Shown: positions 51,417 through 61,370, counted from the first letter of the stretch. The stretch is 64,000 nucleotides of DNA from Streptococcus suis (GCA_029593505.1 JAKTNI010000001.1:186001-250000), one strand, 5' to 3'. Translations and numbers: made by a program. Notes: a model not told the origin generated them from the letters alone.

Positions 51417-53073
51417 GAACGAATATACAACGATAATGCTTATTCCACGATTGTTGCAGTCTATGAAACAGTTATTGCCCCGAATTGGCTTAGCAGTTGC
51501 TTTTGCGGTTTTTGGACAAGTTGTGACAGTTGCAATTCCTGTGCTATTGATTTATCTAGCTTTTTCAGTTTTGTCAGGTCAGCAAGTGTCTTTTATATGG
51601 CTTGTGCTATTTGCCTGTTTGGCTTTGCTAAGAGGTGTCTTTCGTTATGGGGAGCATTATTTTGGTCATTATGTAGCCTTCCATACTTTAGCAGCTTACC
51701 GTAATCTTATTTTTGCTAAGCTAAGACGTTTGGCACCTGGAAAATTAGATAGACAAGATAGTGGTACTCTCTTAAAAATGATTGGAGAAGATATAGAAGC
51801 TTTAGAGGTGTTTTTTGCACATACTATTGCTCCGATTTGTACAGGTGTGTTAGTAGCTGCAGGCTTGACAATCTATTTTAGTATTTCGAATTTGTTATTG
51901 GGTTTGCTTGCTTTGTTGACTTACAGTATCCTGTCTTTACTTATTCCGATTCAATTTTCGAAGAGGTTGGAACCGTTGTTGGCTAAGCAAAATACTAGTC
52001 GTAAAGAGTATGTTTCATACTTTATTGAAAGTTTAAAAAGCATGAAGGACTTGATGCAGTTTCAGCAGACTGAGCAGCGTTTTCTAAATTTGACAAATAA
52101 AAGTCAATGTGTCAATAAACAGGAGCAAGAAGTAGCTCAAGTCAACTTTATGCAGTATGCTGTTTCTTTTTTAGTGGTTGGATTATCCGTTTTGTTTTTT
52201 GCTTGGATTACTTTTGAATTGGTGGAAACTGCTCAACTTTCTCTTGTTAGTGGAGTAGGTATCATTGTGGCTTTTACTAGCTCTTTTGCTCCTTTTCTTG
52301 AACTCAGTCGTTTGCCATTGGGTTTTAAGCGGGCGATGAATGCTGGTCGTAATATTTATACTTTATTGGATGAACCAGAAATGGAGCAGATGGGAGAGAA
52401 GATTGAGTTCAGTATTGAGGATATTGATATTGTAGAATTGGATTTTGACTATTCTAATCGTCAGGTCGGTCTCTATCAGAATTTATCTGTGCAGTTTGAT
52501 CAACAAGGTATTATTGGTTTGGTGGGTGAGTCTGGATCTGGCAAGTCTACTTTAATGAAACTTATTATGCGTTGGTACGAGTGGCAGTCAGGGGATATTC
52601 GTTTATCTGGTACAGATAGTCGTCAGATAGATAAGCATTCTTTACAAGCTTCTTTTGCATATGTACCTCAAATCCCTCAGTTGTTTAATCAAACTATTCG
52701 TGAAAATCTTTTACTAGGACGAACGGATATTTCGGATCAAGAGATATTGGATTTGGCTGAAAAATGTTATATGAAAGAACGTATTTTATCGGCACCGTAT
52801 GGTTTAGATACGGTTGTTCAATCAGCTGATGATTTTTCAGCAGGTGAGGGACAGCGATTGGAGCTGATGAGAGCCTTGTTGAAAGGTGCAGATTGTTATA
52901 TTTTTGATGAGCCAACTAGTAATTTAGATTCGCTCAATGAAGCACGTTTTATTCAATTGGTAAAAGAATACTGTAAAGGTATGGTGTTTTTGATTTCTCA
53001 TAGAAGCTCTACAATGGCATGTGCAGATCATATTTTTCGTTTAGATAGCGGACATTTGGTAAAGGAAAGATAA
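51409..53073 (+). CDS. ABC transporter ATP-binding/permease protein (CydC-like half)
   Basis: The 554-residue partner of the preceding gene has the same exporter fold: six helices, Walker A GESGSGKST (about 373), a degenerate signature FSAGEGQRLE in place of LSGGQ, Walker B CYIFDEPTSNLDS, and H-loop ISHRSS. The weakened signature is usual in one half of heterodimers. The start overlaps the upstream stop codon; AGAGGAGG precedes it. Confidence 0.85.
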   Translation: MDKNEYTTIMLIPRLLQSMKQLLPRIGLAVAFAVFGQVVTVAIPVLLIYLAFSVLSGQQVSFIWLVLFACLALLRGVFRYGEHYFGHYVAFHTLAAYRNLIFAKLRRLAPGKLDRQDSGTLLKMIGEDIEALEVFFAHTIAPICTGVLVAAGLTIYFSISNLLLGLLALLTYSILSLLIPIQFSKRLEPLLAKQNTSRKEYVSYFIESLKSMKDLMQFQQTEQRFLNLTNKSQCVNKQEQEVAQVNFMQYAVSFLVVGLSVLFFAWITFELVETAQLSLVSGVGIIVAFTSSFAPFLELSRLPLGFKRAMNAGRNIYTLLDEPEMEQMGEKIEFSIEDIDIVELDFDYSNRQVGLYQNLSVQFDQQGIIGLVGESGSGKSTLMKLIMRWYEWQSGDIRLSGTDSRQIDKHSLQASFAYVPQIPQLFNQTIRENLLLGRTDISDQEILDLAEKCYMKERILSAPYGLDTVVQSADDFSAGEGQRLELMRALLKGADCYIFDEPTSNLDSLNEARFIQLVKEYCKGMVFLISHRSSTMACADHIFRLDSGHLVKER

Positions 53074-53074
53074 G

Positions 53075-53668
53075 ATGAAGAGATTAAAAATTAAGGATGT
53101 GATGGTGACGGGTGCGCTATCAGCTCTCTATTTTGTTTGTGTTGGTTTGGGAACCTTATTGAGTTTGGTGTTTGATCGTTCTGGGAGTATGATCTATGCT
53201 CCTGCTTGTGCGGCGTTGTTGGCAGGACCGGTATATATGCTGTTATTGGGAAAGGTGGGAAAGTTTGGTGCTGTTACACTAGTAGGAGCAATGATGGCGG
53301 CTTTTTTCTTTCTATCTGGATATATGACAGCTGCCTTTGTACCTAGTTTACTGTTTGGATTATTGGGAGATGTTGTGGGAAGCTTGAACCATTATAAAAA
53401 CAAATGGACAAATTTACTGAGTTATATTGTTTTTTCTTTTGGAAATTTGGGACCTATCTTTTTGATGTGGTTGATGCGAGATGCTTACAAAGCTAATCTT
53501 TTGGCGCGTGGAAAATCGTCTGAGTATGTTGCGCGTGTCATGGTCGATTTTACTCTTGAGACGGCGGTATGGTTGTCTGCTACGATTATTTTAACTGCTA
53601 TTATTAGTGGTTTGTTTGGCCATTATATGATCCAGCGTTATTTCAAACAATCGGGATTACTTTCATGA
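53075..53668 (+). CDS. MptD/Trep_Strep family ECF transporter S component
   Basis: The 197-residue protein has five to six membrane helices, beginning KDVMVTGALSALYFVCVGLG, and resembles the Trep_Strep/MptD family of energy-coupling-factor substrate subunits. The transported substrate is unknown. It starts just after the preceding ABC gene and overlaps the EcfT-like gene by four bases, forming a dedicated ECF module with it and the following ATPase. Confidence 0.8.
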   Translation: MKRLKIKDVMVTGALSALYFVCVGLGTLLSLVFDRSGSMIYAPACAALLAGPVYMLLLGKVGKFGAVTLVGAMMAAFFFLSGYMTAAFVPSLLFGLLGDVVGSLNHYKNKWTNLLSYIVFSFGNLGPIFLMWLMRDAYKANLLARGKSSEYVARVMVDFTLETAVWLSATIILTAIISGLFGHYMIQRYFKQSGLLS

Positions 53669-54327
53669 TATTAGATGCTCGGACAAAGATCATTTTGGTG
53701 GTTGCAACCAGTATTACTTACGGTATGCGATTAACTGGGATAGAAAATGCAGTGCTTGTTCTTGGATTGAGCCTGCTTTTCTGGTTTTCTGGGAAGAGAC
53801 AAATAGGTGTCATTGGCTTTGTAGTGTATGCGAGTTTGTTGGCTCTTTCTTCTCTTCCTATTTTGCCAGCTTGGTTGTTGCATCTTTTGCTTGTGCTGGG
53901 CTATATTTGGCCACCATTATTGGCAGGTCATTTTCTACTTTTGACTACGACTAGCTATGAGTTAATTCATGGTTTGCGAAAATGGTATTTACCAGAGAGT
54001 TTTCTATTGGCACTGGGAGTTATGTTTCGCTTTTTATCTACCGTCAAACAAGATGCTCGCCTTGTTCAAGTTTCGTTACGTGTTAGAGGGATTTTTTTAA
54101 GAAAAAGAGATATTCTGTATCGACCGTGTTACTATGTAGAGTGTTTTTTTGTTCCGTTGATGATGTCATTGCTAAGAACAGTCCAAGAATTAACAGTTGC
54201 TAGTCTTACAAAAGGATTGGTCCTACATCGTAAACCGAGTGAATTTGCCAAGTCAAGTTGGACGTGGTTAGATTGGAGTCTTTGCTTATGTTGTCTAATA
54301 TTTCTTGTTCTAGTTCAATTACTATAA
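53665..54327 (+). CDS. ECF transporter transmembrane T component
   Basis: The 220-residue protein has about five helices and the two cytoplasmic coupling motifs of EcfT: SLRVRGIFLRKRD (XRG) and VASLTKGLVLHRK (A-K-G variant). It couples ATP hydrolysis by the following ATPase to substrate translocation by the S component. It is separate from the universal EcfAAT module, so this is a dedicated (group I) ECF transporter. Confidence 0.85.
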   Translation: MILDARTKIILVVATSITYGMRLTGIENAVLVLGLSLLFWFSGKRQIGVIGFVVYASLLALSSLPILPAWLLHLLLVLGYIWPPLLAGHFLLLTTTSYELIHGLRKWYLPESFLLALGVMFRFLSTVKQDARLVQVSLRVRGIFLRKRDILYRPCYYVECFFVPLMMSLLRTVQELTVASLTKGLVLHRKPSEFAKSSWTWLDWSLCLCCLIFLVLVQLL

Positions 54328-55721
54328 ATGACTTGGAAGTGATGTACCCCGGTATGTCCCATCCTGCTCTTCAGATAGAAAACTTAACGATTTCATCTGG
54401 TCAATGTGTGGTAGTATGTGGCCCTAGTGGTTCCGGAAAGTCTAGTTTCCTTAAGTTACTGAATGGCTTGGTACCGGAATTTTATCCTGCTCAAATAAAA
54501 GGAGAAGTAAAGTTAGGGCAGACACCTATTGAACAGTTAGGAATAGAAGATTTATCCTATCAAGTAGCTTCTGTTTTTCAGAATCCATCTACTCAATTCT
54601 TTCATAGTCAGGTGTTGCAAGAATTAGTGTTTCCTTGTGAAAATCAAGGACTGTCCACAAGTGAGATGAAAGAACGTCTTGATTGGGTAAATCGTCTTTT
54701 TAAATTAGAATCGTTTTATACTCAAAAAATATCTCATTTATCAGGAGGTCAGCAGCAACGTTTGGCACTGGCCGTTGCAGCTATGCAGTCAACAAATATC
54801 TTAGTGTTAGATGAACCGACAGCTAATTTAGATAAAGAGGGAATTGCTATGGTACAAGAAGCCTTGCAAGAATTGAAACAGCAAGGCAAGACAATCATTA
54901 TTGCAGAGCATAGACTGTCTTATTTACAGACAGTAGCTGATCGTTATCTCTATTTTAGAGATGGTCAGTTAGAGTTAGACATGGATAGCGAGACGTTTTT
55001 GGAACAATCCGATGAAGAACGTCGTAGTAGAGGTTTGCGCTGTATCGATCCTTCTTCTTTGTTAAAAAATAGAACGCATCGTTCAAGCCAATCTATGACT
55101 GATGAGGAAGGATTGTCTATTCACCATCTGTCTGTCCAAGTGGAGAAAAAACAATTGTGTTATATTTCTCATTTAACCATTCCGTTGGGACAGGTAGTTG
55201 GTCTAATTGGTGCTAATGGCTCGGGAAAAACAAGTTTGGCTCATTATTTGGCAGGCTTGTTCGAGGATAAAACAGCTTCGATTATCTTTAATGGGGAGAG
55301 GCTTTCTGCTTTAGAACGTTTGAAAAAGACAGCCTTTGTGATGCAGGATGTTCGTTTCCAACTCTTTACAGAAACTGTACGCAGAGAACTGCTTTTAGGA
55401 AATGGTGAATTGGTAGATGACAGACTGCTGGTTCGATTTGGTTTACGAGACTTATTAGAACGACATCCTGTTAGTCTATCTGGTGGAGAGCAACAGCGTC
55501 TTGTTTTGTTGGCAAATTTGTTGGCAGATAAGGAAATATTCATCTTTGATGAGCCAACGAGTGGATTAGATTTACAGCAGATGCAAGAAGTGGCTCAAGC
55601 GTTACTTGATTTAAAGTATAAACAGAAATTAGTTTTATTGATTTCTCACGACGATGAATTATTAGATCTTGTTTGTGATAAAATAGTAGAGATAAAAAAT
55701 GAAATCAATGATTTATTATGA
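54288..55721 (+). CDS. ECF-type ABC ATPase with two fused nucleotide-binding domains
   Basis: The 477-residue protein carries two complete ABC domains: first Walker A GPSGSGKSS (about 36), signature LSGGQQQR, Walker B LVLDEPT; second Walker A GANGSGKTS (about 310), signature LSGGEQQR, Walker B FIFDEPT. This is a fused EcfA1-A2 pair. ATG 54288 with GGAG upstream is used, which still overlaps the EcfT gene by 40 bases. It energises the S and T components encoded just upstream. Confidence 0.88.
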   Translation: MLSNISCSSSITINDLEVMYPGMSHPALQIENLTISSGQCVVVCGPSGSGKSSFLKLLNGLVPEFYPAQIKGEVKLGQTPIEQLGIEDLSYQVASVFQNPSTQFFHSQVLQELVFPCENQGLSTSEMKERLDWVNRLFKLESFYTQKISHLSGGQQQRLALAVAAMQSTNILVLDEPTANLDKEGIAMVQEALQELKQQGKTIIIAEHRLSYLQTVADRYLYFRDGQLELDMDSETFLEQSDEERRSRGLRCIDPSSLLKNRTHRSSQSMTDEEGLSIHHLSVQVEKKQLCYISHLTIPLGQVVGLIGANGSGKTSLAHYLAGLFEDKTASIIFNGERLSALERLKKTAFVMQDVRFQLFTETVRRELLLGNGELVDDRLLVRFGLRDLLERHPVSLSGGEQQRLVLLANLLADKEIFIFDEPTSGLDLQQMQEVAQALLDLKYKQKLVLLISHDDELLDLVCDKIVEIKNEINDLL

Positions 55722-57001
55722 AAAAAATATATAAAGAAATACTAACACTTGCCTTACCAGTTATGTTTGAAAATATTCTTCAGATGTTCATGGGAACGGT
55801 AGATTCTTATCTAGTCGCATCGTTAGGAATTGCTGCCTTGTCTGGTGTTTCGGTTGCCAATCAGTTTCTTGCACTCTATCAATCGGTTTTTATTGCTCTG
55901 GTTGCGGTTATTTCTGCTCAATTATCTCAAGCTCTTAGTCAGGAGAATCAAGAAGGAGTACACCATGTTATCGGTGAGGGTGTTACGTTTACATTGCTTG
56001 TAGGACTTCTTTTAGGCAGTCTCTCGTTATTGGCTGGTCCTCATCTACTAAAGATAATGGGAGCAGAAGTCGCTGTTAGCCAAGCAGGTGGTTTATATCT
56101 TGCCTGTGTTGGCGGAACGATTGTGTTACTTGGATTGTTAAGTATCTTGGGTGCTATTCTACGTACGATAGGCAAGCCTAGAGTGCCCATGTATGTCAGT
56201 CTGTTTGTGAATATTCTAAATATTATGTTATCTGCTTTTGCTGTTTTTATACTGGATACTGGTGTTGTAGGAGTAGTAATAGGAACCATTTTTTCTCGTT
56301 TACTTGGTTGCTTATTTCTATGGCTACAAGTACCGACTTCATTGAGAAAATGGAAATGGTCGTGTAATCGGACGTTTCTACTTCTTGCTTTACCAGCAGC
56401 AGGAGAGCGGTTCATGATGAGAGGTGGCGACATGGTTGTTCTCACATTCATCATTGGTTTAGGGACATCTGTGGTAGCAGGTAATGCGATTGGTGAAACG
56501 TTGACACAATTTAACTATATGCCTGCTCTAGGAGTTGCAACTGCAGTCGTTATATTAACTGCTAAGTATCATACAAATGAGGAAAAAATAAAACAGGTTT
56601 ATAAGGCAGGATTAAGCATAGCTGTAGTTGTGATGTATATAGTAGCTTTGCTCGTTTATCTGTTAGGTCCATGGTTGATTGGGTTATATACCAAAGATGC
56701 AGAGGTAAGTACTTCTAGCTGGATTGTGTTGGCTTACTCAATACTTGGTGTGCCATTTACGGCTAGTACACTTGTTTTTACCGCACTATGGCAAGGATTG
56801 GGCAATACAAAATTTCCTTTCTATGTTACCAGTTTAGGGATGTGGTTGATTCGAATTTTAGGAGCCTATATCTTAATAACAGTGTTTCATTTCGGCTTTC
56901 ATGCAATTTGGATAGGGACTGTATTAGATAACGTTTTTAGATCCACTTTTCTTTATTATTACTATAAAATGAGAAGAAGGAATCAGTGCTGGAACAGCTA
57001 G
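55718..57001 (+). CDS. MATE family efflux transporter
   Basis: The 427-residue protein has twelve membrane helices with the MATE pattern EILTLALPVMFENILQMFMGTVDSYLVASLG, and the repeat ALPAAGERFMMRGGDMVVL in the second half. It exports cations or drugs using Na+ or H+ gradients. It overlaps the ECF ATPase gene by four bases, so it belongs to the same transcript. Its presence with two ABC systems suggests one substrate class, perhaps a metallophore or cofactor, moved in and out. Confidence 0.88.
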   Translation: MKKIYKEILTLALPVMFENILQMFMGTVDSYLVASLGIAALSGVSVANQFLALYQSVFIALVAVISAQLSQALSQENQEGVHHVIGEGVTFTLLVGLLLGSLSLLAGPHLLKIMGAEVAVSQAGGLYLACVGGTIVLLGLLSILGAILRTIGKPRVPMYVSLFVNILNIMLSAFAVFILDTGVVGVVIGTIFSRLLGCLFLWLQVPTSLRKWKWSCNRTFLLLALPAAGERFMMRGGDMVVLTFIIGLGTSVVAGNAIGETLTQFNYMPALGVATAVVILTAKYHTNEEKIKQVYKAGLSIAVVVMYIVALLVYLLGPWLIGLYTKDAEVSTSSWIVLAYSILGVPFTASTLVFTALWQGLGNTKFPFYVTSLGMWLIRILGAYILITVFHFGFHAIWIGTVLDNVFRSTFLYYYYKMRRRNQCWNS

Positions 57002-57099
57002 TATATTCCTATGTTTGACAAAGATAGAGTGGAAAGCAAAAGGATTTATACATTAAGAGTAAGGAGAATCACTATATTTAGTGCTATGTTTTGCGTAAA

Positions 57100-57127
57100 A
57101 CAGCTGATGAACATCTGCTGTCTTTTT
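57100..57127 (+). terminator. Terminator after the MATE gene
   Basis: ACAGC and GATG (57100-57109) pair with CATC and GCTGT (57112-57121), then TTTTT. Confidence 0.7.
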
Positions 57128-57144
57128 CTATTCTCCTGTAAAAA

Positions 57145-57153
57145 TGGTATAAT
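57145..57153 (+). promoter_or_regulatory. Extended -10 promoter of the mevalonate operon
   Basis: TGGTATAAT, 26 bases upstream of the mevalonate kinase start. Confidence 0.6.
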
Positions 57154-57179
57154 GGTGATGATTACATAAGGAGAAAAAT

Positions 57180-58121
57180 ATGTCGTTAGCAATAGGAAAA
57201 GCAACAGGGAAAATTATTTTAATGGGAGAGCATGCTGTTGTTTACGGTCAGCCAGCCATCGCTATGCCTTTTTCTGCAGTGGAGATTACCTCCAGAGTAA
57301 AGGAACAAGGAGAGGCTTTAACATTAAGCTGTGATTTTTATAAGGGAATGGTTCATCAGATGCCTAAAATATGGGAAAGTCTCAAACATGCTATTCGCTT
57401 CTCGCTTTACCGTATTGGAGCACCGGCAGATCCTGCAATTCATATTGAAATTACCTCGACGATTCCAGCTGAGAGAGGTATGGGATCAAGTGCAGCAGTA
57501 GCAGTAGCAGTAGCTCGTTCTCTATTTGCGTATTATCAGAAAGAGTTGACGGATAGTGAACTTTGGGATATTGTTCAATCATCAGAAAAGATTGCACATG
57601 GGAACTCTTCAGGTATTGATGCAGCGACAACTAGCGGTAATTCACCTGTTTTTTTTATAAAAAACCAACCTATTGAACCTTTAAACCTTCATCTGGATGC
57701 TTTTTTGATTGTTGCAGATACAGGAGTTACCGGAAATACTTTAGAAGCTATCTCAGGTGTTGCAGACTTGCTAGATAAAAAACCAGAAGTTATGGAATGC
57801 ATAGAGCAACTGGGAGAATTGACTAAAGCAGCCAAAAAAGACTTAGTAAGAAACCAGCCAGAAAGCTTAGGGAAGAAGATGAGTCAGGCTCATAGTCTTT
57901 TGCAAGTATTAGGTGTTTCGAATTCTCAGCTGGATCAACTTGTATCAGTTGCCTATCATTCAGGAGCACTTGGGGCAAAGTTAACTGGAGGTGGTCGTGG
58001 AGGATGTATGATTGCTTTGGCTAAAGAGCAAAAGCAAGCCAAAGCTATTGCTCAAGCTTTGTCAAAAGCTGGAGCTTGTCAAACATGGATACAATTTTTA
58101 GGAGAATACTATGAGTCATAA
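57180..58121 (+). CDS. mvk: Mevalonate kinase
   Basis: This enzyme phosphorylates mevalonate, the first kinase step toward isopentenyl diphosphate. The 313-residue GHMP kinase shows GKIILMGEHAVVYGQPAIAMP (motif 1), PAERGMGSSAAVAVA (ATP-binding motif 2) and LTGGGRGGCMIAL (motif 3). AAGGAG precedes the ATG. It overlaps mvaD by 11 bases and starts the mevalonate operon, which in streptococci replaces the non-mevalonate route. Confidence 0.96.
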   Translation: MSLAIGKATGKIILMGEHAVVYGQPAIAMPFSAVEITSRVKEQGEALTLSCDFYKGMVHQMPKIWESLKHAIRFSLYRIGAPADPAIHIEITSTIPAERGMGSSAAVAVAVARSLFAYYQKELTDSELWDIVQSSEKIAHGNSSGIDAATTSGNSPVFFIKNQPIEPLNLHLDAFLIVADTGVTGNTLEAISGVADLLDKKPEVMECIEQLGELTKAAKKDLVRNQPESLGKKMSQAHSLLQVLGVSNSQLDQLVSVAYHSGALGAKLTGGGRGGCMIALAKEQKQAKAIAQALSKAGACQTWIQFLGEYYES

Positions 58122-59142
58122 AATAGGGATTGCTCGTGCTCACACTAATATCGCGCTTATCAAATATTGGGGAAAAAGAGATAAGGAATTATTCTTACCT
58201 ATGAACTCCAGTTTGTCTTTGACTTTAGATGCATTTTATACAGATACCAAAGTGGTTTTTGATACAAGTTTAGAGAATGATTGTTTTTATCTAAATGGAA
58301 ATGAGCAAAATGAAAAAGAAAGAATAAAAATTTCTCGATTTTTAGATTTATTTCGCGAATATACAGGTGAAGGAATTTTTGCACGAGTGGAAAGTCTAAA
58401 TTTTGTTCCAACGGCAGCTGGACTAGCCAGTTCAGCATCAGCGTTTGCGGCTCTGTCTTTAGCAACTGCTACGGCATTGAATTTGAATTTATCACCTGAG
58501 CAACTTTCTACTTTTGCACGCAGGGGATCAGGATCGAGTACGCGCAGTTTATTTGGTGGTTTTGTTGAGTGGGATATGGGAACAGGCTCACATGATTCTA
58601 TGGCACATCCTATTGATCCTGCTGACTGGGATATTGCTATGTTAATTCTTGCTGTTGATACTGGTCCAAAAAAGATTGCAAGTAGAGATGGAATGGACCA
58701 CACTCTTGAAACTTCTCCCTTCTATCAAGCATGGGTGGAGACAGCCAAGATAGATTTAGAAGAGATCAAACACGCTATCGCTGTAAAAGATTTTGATAAA
58801 GTCGGTAGCCTCACAGAGCATAATGGTATGAAGATGCATGCAACGACCTTATCTGCTAATCCTCCTTTTACATATTGGTCGGCAGATAGTCTAGTTGCCC
58901 AAGAAGCTGTACGTTATGTGCGTCAAGAAAGAGGACTAGCAGCCTATATAACAATGGATGCAGGTCCAAATGTTAAGGTGCTTTGTCGTGCTAGTCAAAT
59001 GAATCAATTGGTAGATGCTTTATCGGAAGTATTTCCTAGAGAAAAAATAATTACTAGTTTGCCAGGAAAAGGTGCATATATTCTTACAGAATCAGAATGG
59101 CAAGCCTCACAAGTATCATTTCAAAAAGGACAGTCTACATGA
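58111..59142 (+). CDS. mvaD: Diphosphomevalonate decarboxylase
   Basis: It converts mevalonate diphosphate to isopentenyl diphosphate with ATP. The 343-residue protein shows ARAHTNIALIKYWGKRD, LNFVPTAAGLASSASAFAAL and RRGSGSSTRSLFGGFVEW, plus the C-terminal MDAGPNVKVLC. Family-length. It overlaps the kinase genes on both sides. Confidence 0.96.
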   Translation: MSHKIGIARAHTNIALIKYWGKRDKELFLPMNSSLSLTLDAFYTDTKVVFDTSLENDCFYLNGNEQNEKERIKISRFLDLFREYTGEGIFARVESLNFVPTAAGLASSASAFAALSLATATALNLNLSPEQLSTFARRGSGSSTRSLFGGFVEWDMGTGSHDSMAHPIDPADWDIAMLILAVDTGPKKIASRDGMDHTLETSPFYQAWVETAKIDLEEIKHAIAVKDFDKVGSLTEHNGMKMHATTLSANPPFTYWSADSLVAQEAVRYVRQERGLAAYITMDAGPNVKVLCRASQMNQLVDALSEVFPREKIITSLPGKGAYILTESEWQASQVSFQKGQST

Positions 59143-60218
59143 AAGTTCGAGTAAGTGTTCCCGGAAAACTTTTTCTTGCAGGAGAATATGCAGTGGTGGA
59201 AGCAGGGAATCCAGCGATTATAGCAGCAGTGGATCGGTATTTGAGTATTCGTATTGAAACCTCTGCTACAGGCAGTCTTCATTCTAGTCAAAATGAAGGC
59301 GTCTATCTGAGTTGGTGTCGTAGAGATCAAGAGTTTTGTATTCAAGGAGAAAATCATTATCCATTAGTTACAACAGCTATTCAGGTTACAGAAGCTTATC
59401 TTCGATTGAAGGGGATGGATTGTCAAGACTATTATTCCTTGGACATTCAATCTGACTTGGATGATCGAACTTCTGGTACTAAGTATGGATTGGGATCTTC
59501 AGGTGCTGTGACAGTTGCTACTGTTAAGGCGCTGTTGATGTATTATGGTTACAGTCCTTCTCCACTGTTGGTGTATAAGCTAGCAGTTATCGTACAGATG
59601 AAGCTAGAAATGACAGGTTCTTTTGGAGATTTGGCAGCTTCTACTTTTGGTGGGCTTATTGTTTATTCTTCTCCTAATCGTTTGTGGCTTGCTAAAGAAA
59701 TGGCAGAGCATTCATTGTATCAAGTAATGGAGATGGAGTGGAAAGACTTGTCTATTGCATCTCTCACGTTACCGACTACATTGGAATTGTTGGTTGGCTG
59801 GACTGGTTCTGCTGCCTCAACAGAGCGACAAGTTTCTCAAATGAAAAATCAAATCAGTCAAGAGGAGAAAGATCGTTTGTATCGTCAATTTTTGACTCGA
59901 TCTAGAGCTTGTGTTGAAGCATTTGCCGAAGCTTGTAAAAATGATGTTCAAGAAGCGTTGCGACAATCTGTGAGTGAAAACCGCACTATTTTACGCTCAC
60001 TTTCTGAAGTAATGGGATTGGTCATTGAAACTCCCAGATTAAGCCAGCTATGTGAATTGGCTGAGATGTATGGAGCAGTGGCTAAATCTTCGGGTGCAGG
60101 TGGTGGTGATTGCGGTATTTGTCTGGTAGATAGTCAGGAACAAAAACAAATGATAGAAGAAGCATGGAGGCAAGCGAGTATTCTTCCACTTTCTCTAAAC
60201 ATCTCAAGTAAAGAATAG
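59139..60218 (+). CDS. Phosphomevalonate kinase
   Basis: It phosphorylates phosphomevalonate. The 359-residue GHMP kinase has VSVPGKLFLAGEYAVVEAGNPAI, KYGLGSSGAVTVATVKAL (ATP loop) and SSGAGGGDCGICL (motif 3). ATG 59139 is chosen because AAAAAGGA lies upstream and its ATGA overlaps the mvaD stop codon; longer frames lie inside mvaD. Often called mvaK2 or pmk. Confidence 0.95.
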   Translation: MKVRVSVPGKLFLAGEYAVVEAGNPAIIAAVDRYLSIRIETSATGSLHSSQNEGVYLSWCRRDQEFCIQGENHYPLVTTAIQVTEAYLRLKGMDCQDYYSLDIQSDLDDRTSGTKYGLGSSGAVTVATVKALLMYYGYSPSPLLVYKLAVIVQMKLEMTGSFGDLAASTFGGLIVYSSPNRLWLAKEMAEHSLYQVMEMEWKDLSIASLTLPTTLELLVGWTGSAASTERQVSQMKNQISQEEKDRLYRQFLTRSRACVEAFAEACKNDVQEALRQSVSENRTILRSLSEVMGLVIETPRLSQLCELAEMYGAVAKSSGAGGGDCGICLVDSQEQKQMIEEAWRQASILPLSLNISSKE

Positions 60219-60226
60219 GAGAACTC

Positions 60227-61318
60227 ATGTTTTATTTAGAAAAATTTGGTGCAGATCGTAAGGATCAGCATCTTGGTTTGGCAAATCAGCAGTATACCAA
60301 TCAGCCTGCAAAAGATTTTCGAGAGACTTTATTTGTTCATCATTCTTTACCACAAACTAAGGTGGAACAAGTAGATTTATCAACTAAAGTAGCTGGTTTA
60401 GAATTTTCTTTTCCTTTTTTCATCAATGCCATGACAGGTGGAAGCCAAAAGACTGGGGAAGTCAATCGACTTTTGGGAATTATGGGACATTTTGGTAAGA
60501 TTCCCTTAGCATCTGGATCTGTCAGTGCAGCTATTAAGGATCCTACTGTTGCTAAGACGTTTTCTGTTATGCGCCGAGAAAATCCTAATGGAATTATTTT
60601 TGCCAACCTAGGAGCACATCATAATCTTGATAATGCTAAACGTGCTGTTGATTTATTAGAAGCAAATGCTATTCAAATCCATGTCAATGCACCACAAGAA
60701 ATTGTCATGCCAGAGGGTGATAAAGATTTTACAATGTGGCTAAACAATATTGAAGTCCTAGTGACTAAGTTGGATGTTCCCGTCATTGTCAAGGAAGTTG
60801 GTTTTGGTATGAGCCGAGAGACGATTCGCCAGTTAGCTTCTATAGGCGTGGAAACTGTAGATGTTTCAGGAACAGGTGGTACAGATTTTGCTCGAATCGA
60901 AAATGCTCGTCGGACATTCAATGATTATGATTATTTAGAAGGATGGGGGCAGTCAACCGTTGTATCTTTGGTGGAAGCTATGAGTTTACCAGAGTATAAA
61001 CGTCCGGCTTTAATTGCTTCAGGTGGAGTGAAAACGCCTTTGGATATTGTAAAATCACTAGCTTTAGGTGCTGATTTGGTCGGTCTATCTAATTATTTTT
61101 TACAATATGTTAAGGATGGAAAAGGCGATCGTTTTGATGAAGGTTTACAAGCCATTACTTTATTCCAGAGACAGATTTCTGAAATAATGACCATGCTAGG
61201 AGCAAGAACTATCATTGAATTAAGGCAGAAAGATATTGTATTATCTCCAGATGTTCGTAACTGGTGTGAAGCACGTGCCATTGACTGGAAGAGCTATGCA
61301 AACCGTTCACGAAAATAA
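60227..61318 (+). CDS. fni: Isopentenyl-diphosphate delta-isomerase, type 2
   Basis: This FMN- and NADPH-dependent isomerase interconverts IPP and DMAPP. The 363-residue TIM-barrel protein shows RKDQHLGLANQQYTNQ, INAMTGGSQKTGEVNRLL, VIVKEVGFGMSRETI, DVSGTGGTDFARIENAR and ASGGVKTPLDIVKSLALGADLVGLS (FMN phosphate). It closes the four-gene mevalonate operon. Its need for FMN matches the riboflavin uptake gene elsewhere in the window. Confidence 0.96.
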   Translation: MFYLEKFGADRKDQHLGLANQQYTNQPAKDFRETLFVHHSLPQTKVEQVDLSTKVAGLEFSFPFFINAMTGGSQKTGEVNRLLGIMGHFGKIPLASGSVSAAIKDPTVAKTFSVMRRENPNGIIFANLGAHHNLDNAKRAVDLLEANAIQIHVNAPQEIVMPEGDKDFTMWLNNIEVLVTKLDVPVIVKEVGFGMSRETIRQLASIGVETVDVSGTGGTDFARIENARRTFNDYDYLEGWGQSTVVSLVEAMSLPEYKRPALIASGGVKTPLDIVKSLALGADLVGLSNYFLQYVKDGKGDRFDEGLQAITLFQRQISEIMTMLGARTIIELRQKDIVLSPDVRNWCEARAIDWKSYANRSRK

Positions 61319-61326
61319 ATTTCTCT

Positions 61327-61355
61327 ACCTATCTGATGCGACAGATAGGTATTTT
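61327..61355 (+). terminator. Terminator after fni
   Basis: ACCTATCTG (61327-61335) pairs with CAGATAGGT (61342-61350), then ATTTTG. Confidence 0.7.
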
Positions 61356-61370
61356 GCTATGGATAACATA

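Noticed and set aside
56041-56454. 137-codon minus-strand frame inside the MATE gene
   Set aside because: Antisense to a clear transporter gene and without a ribosome binding site.
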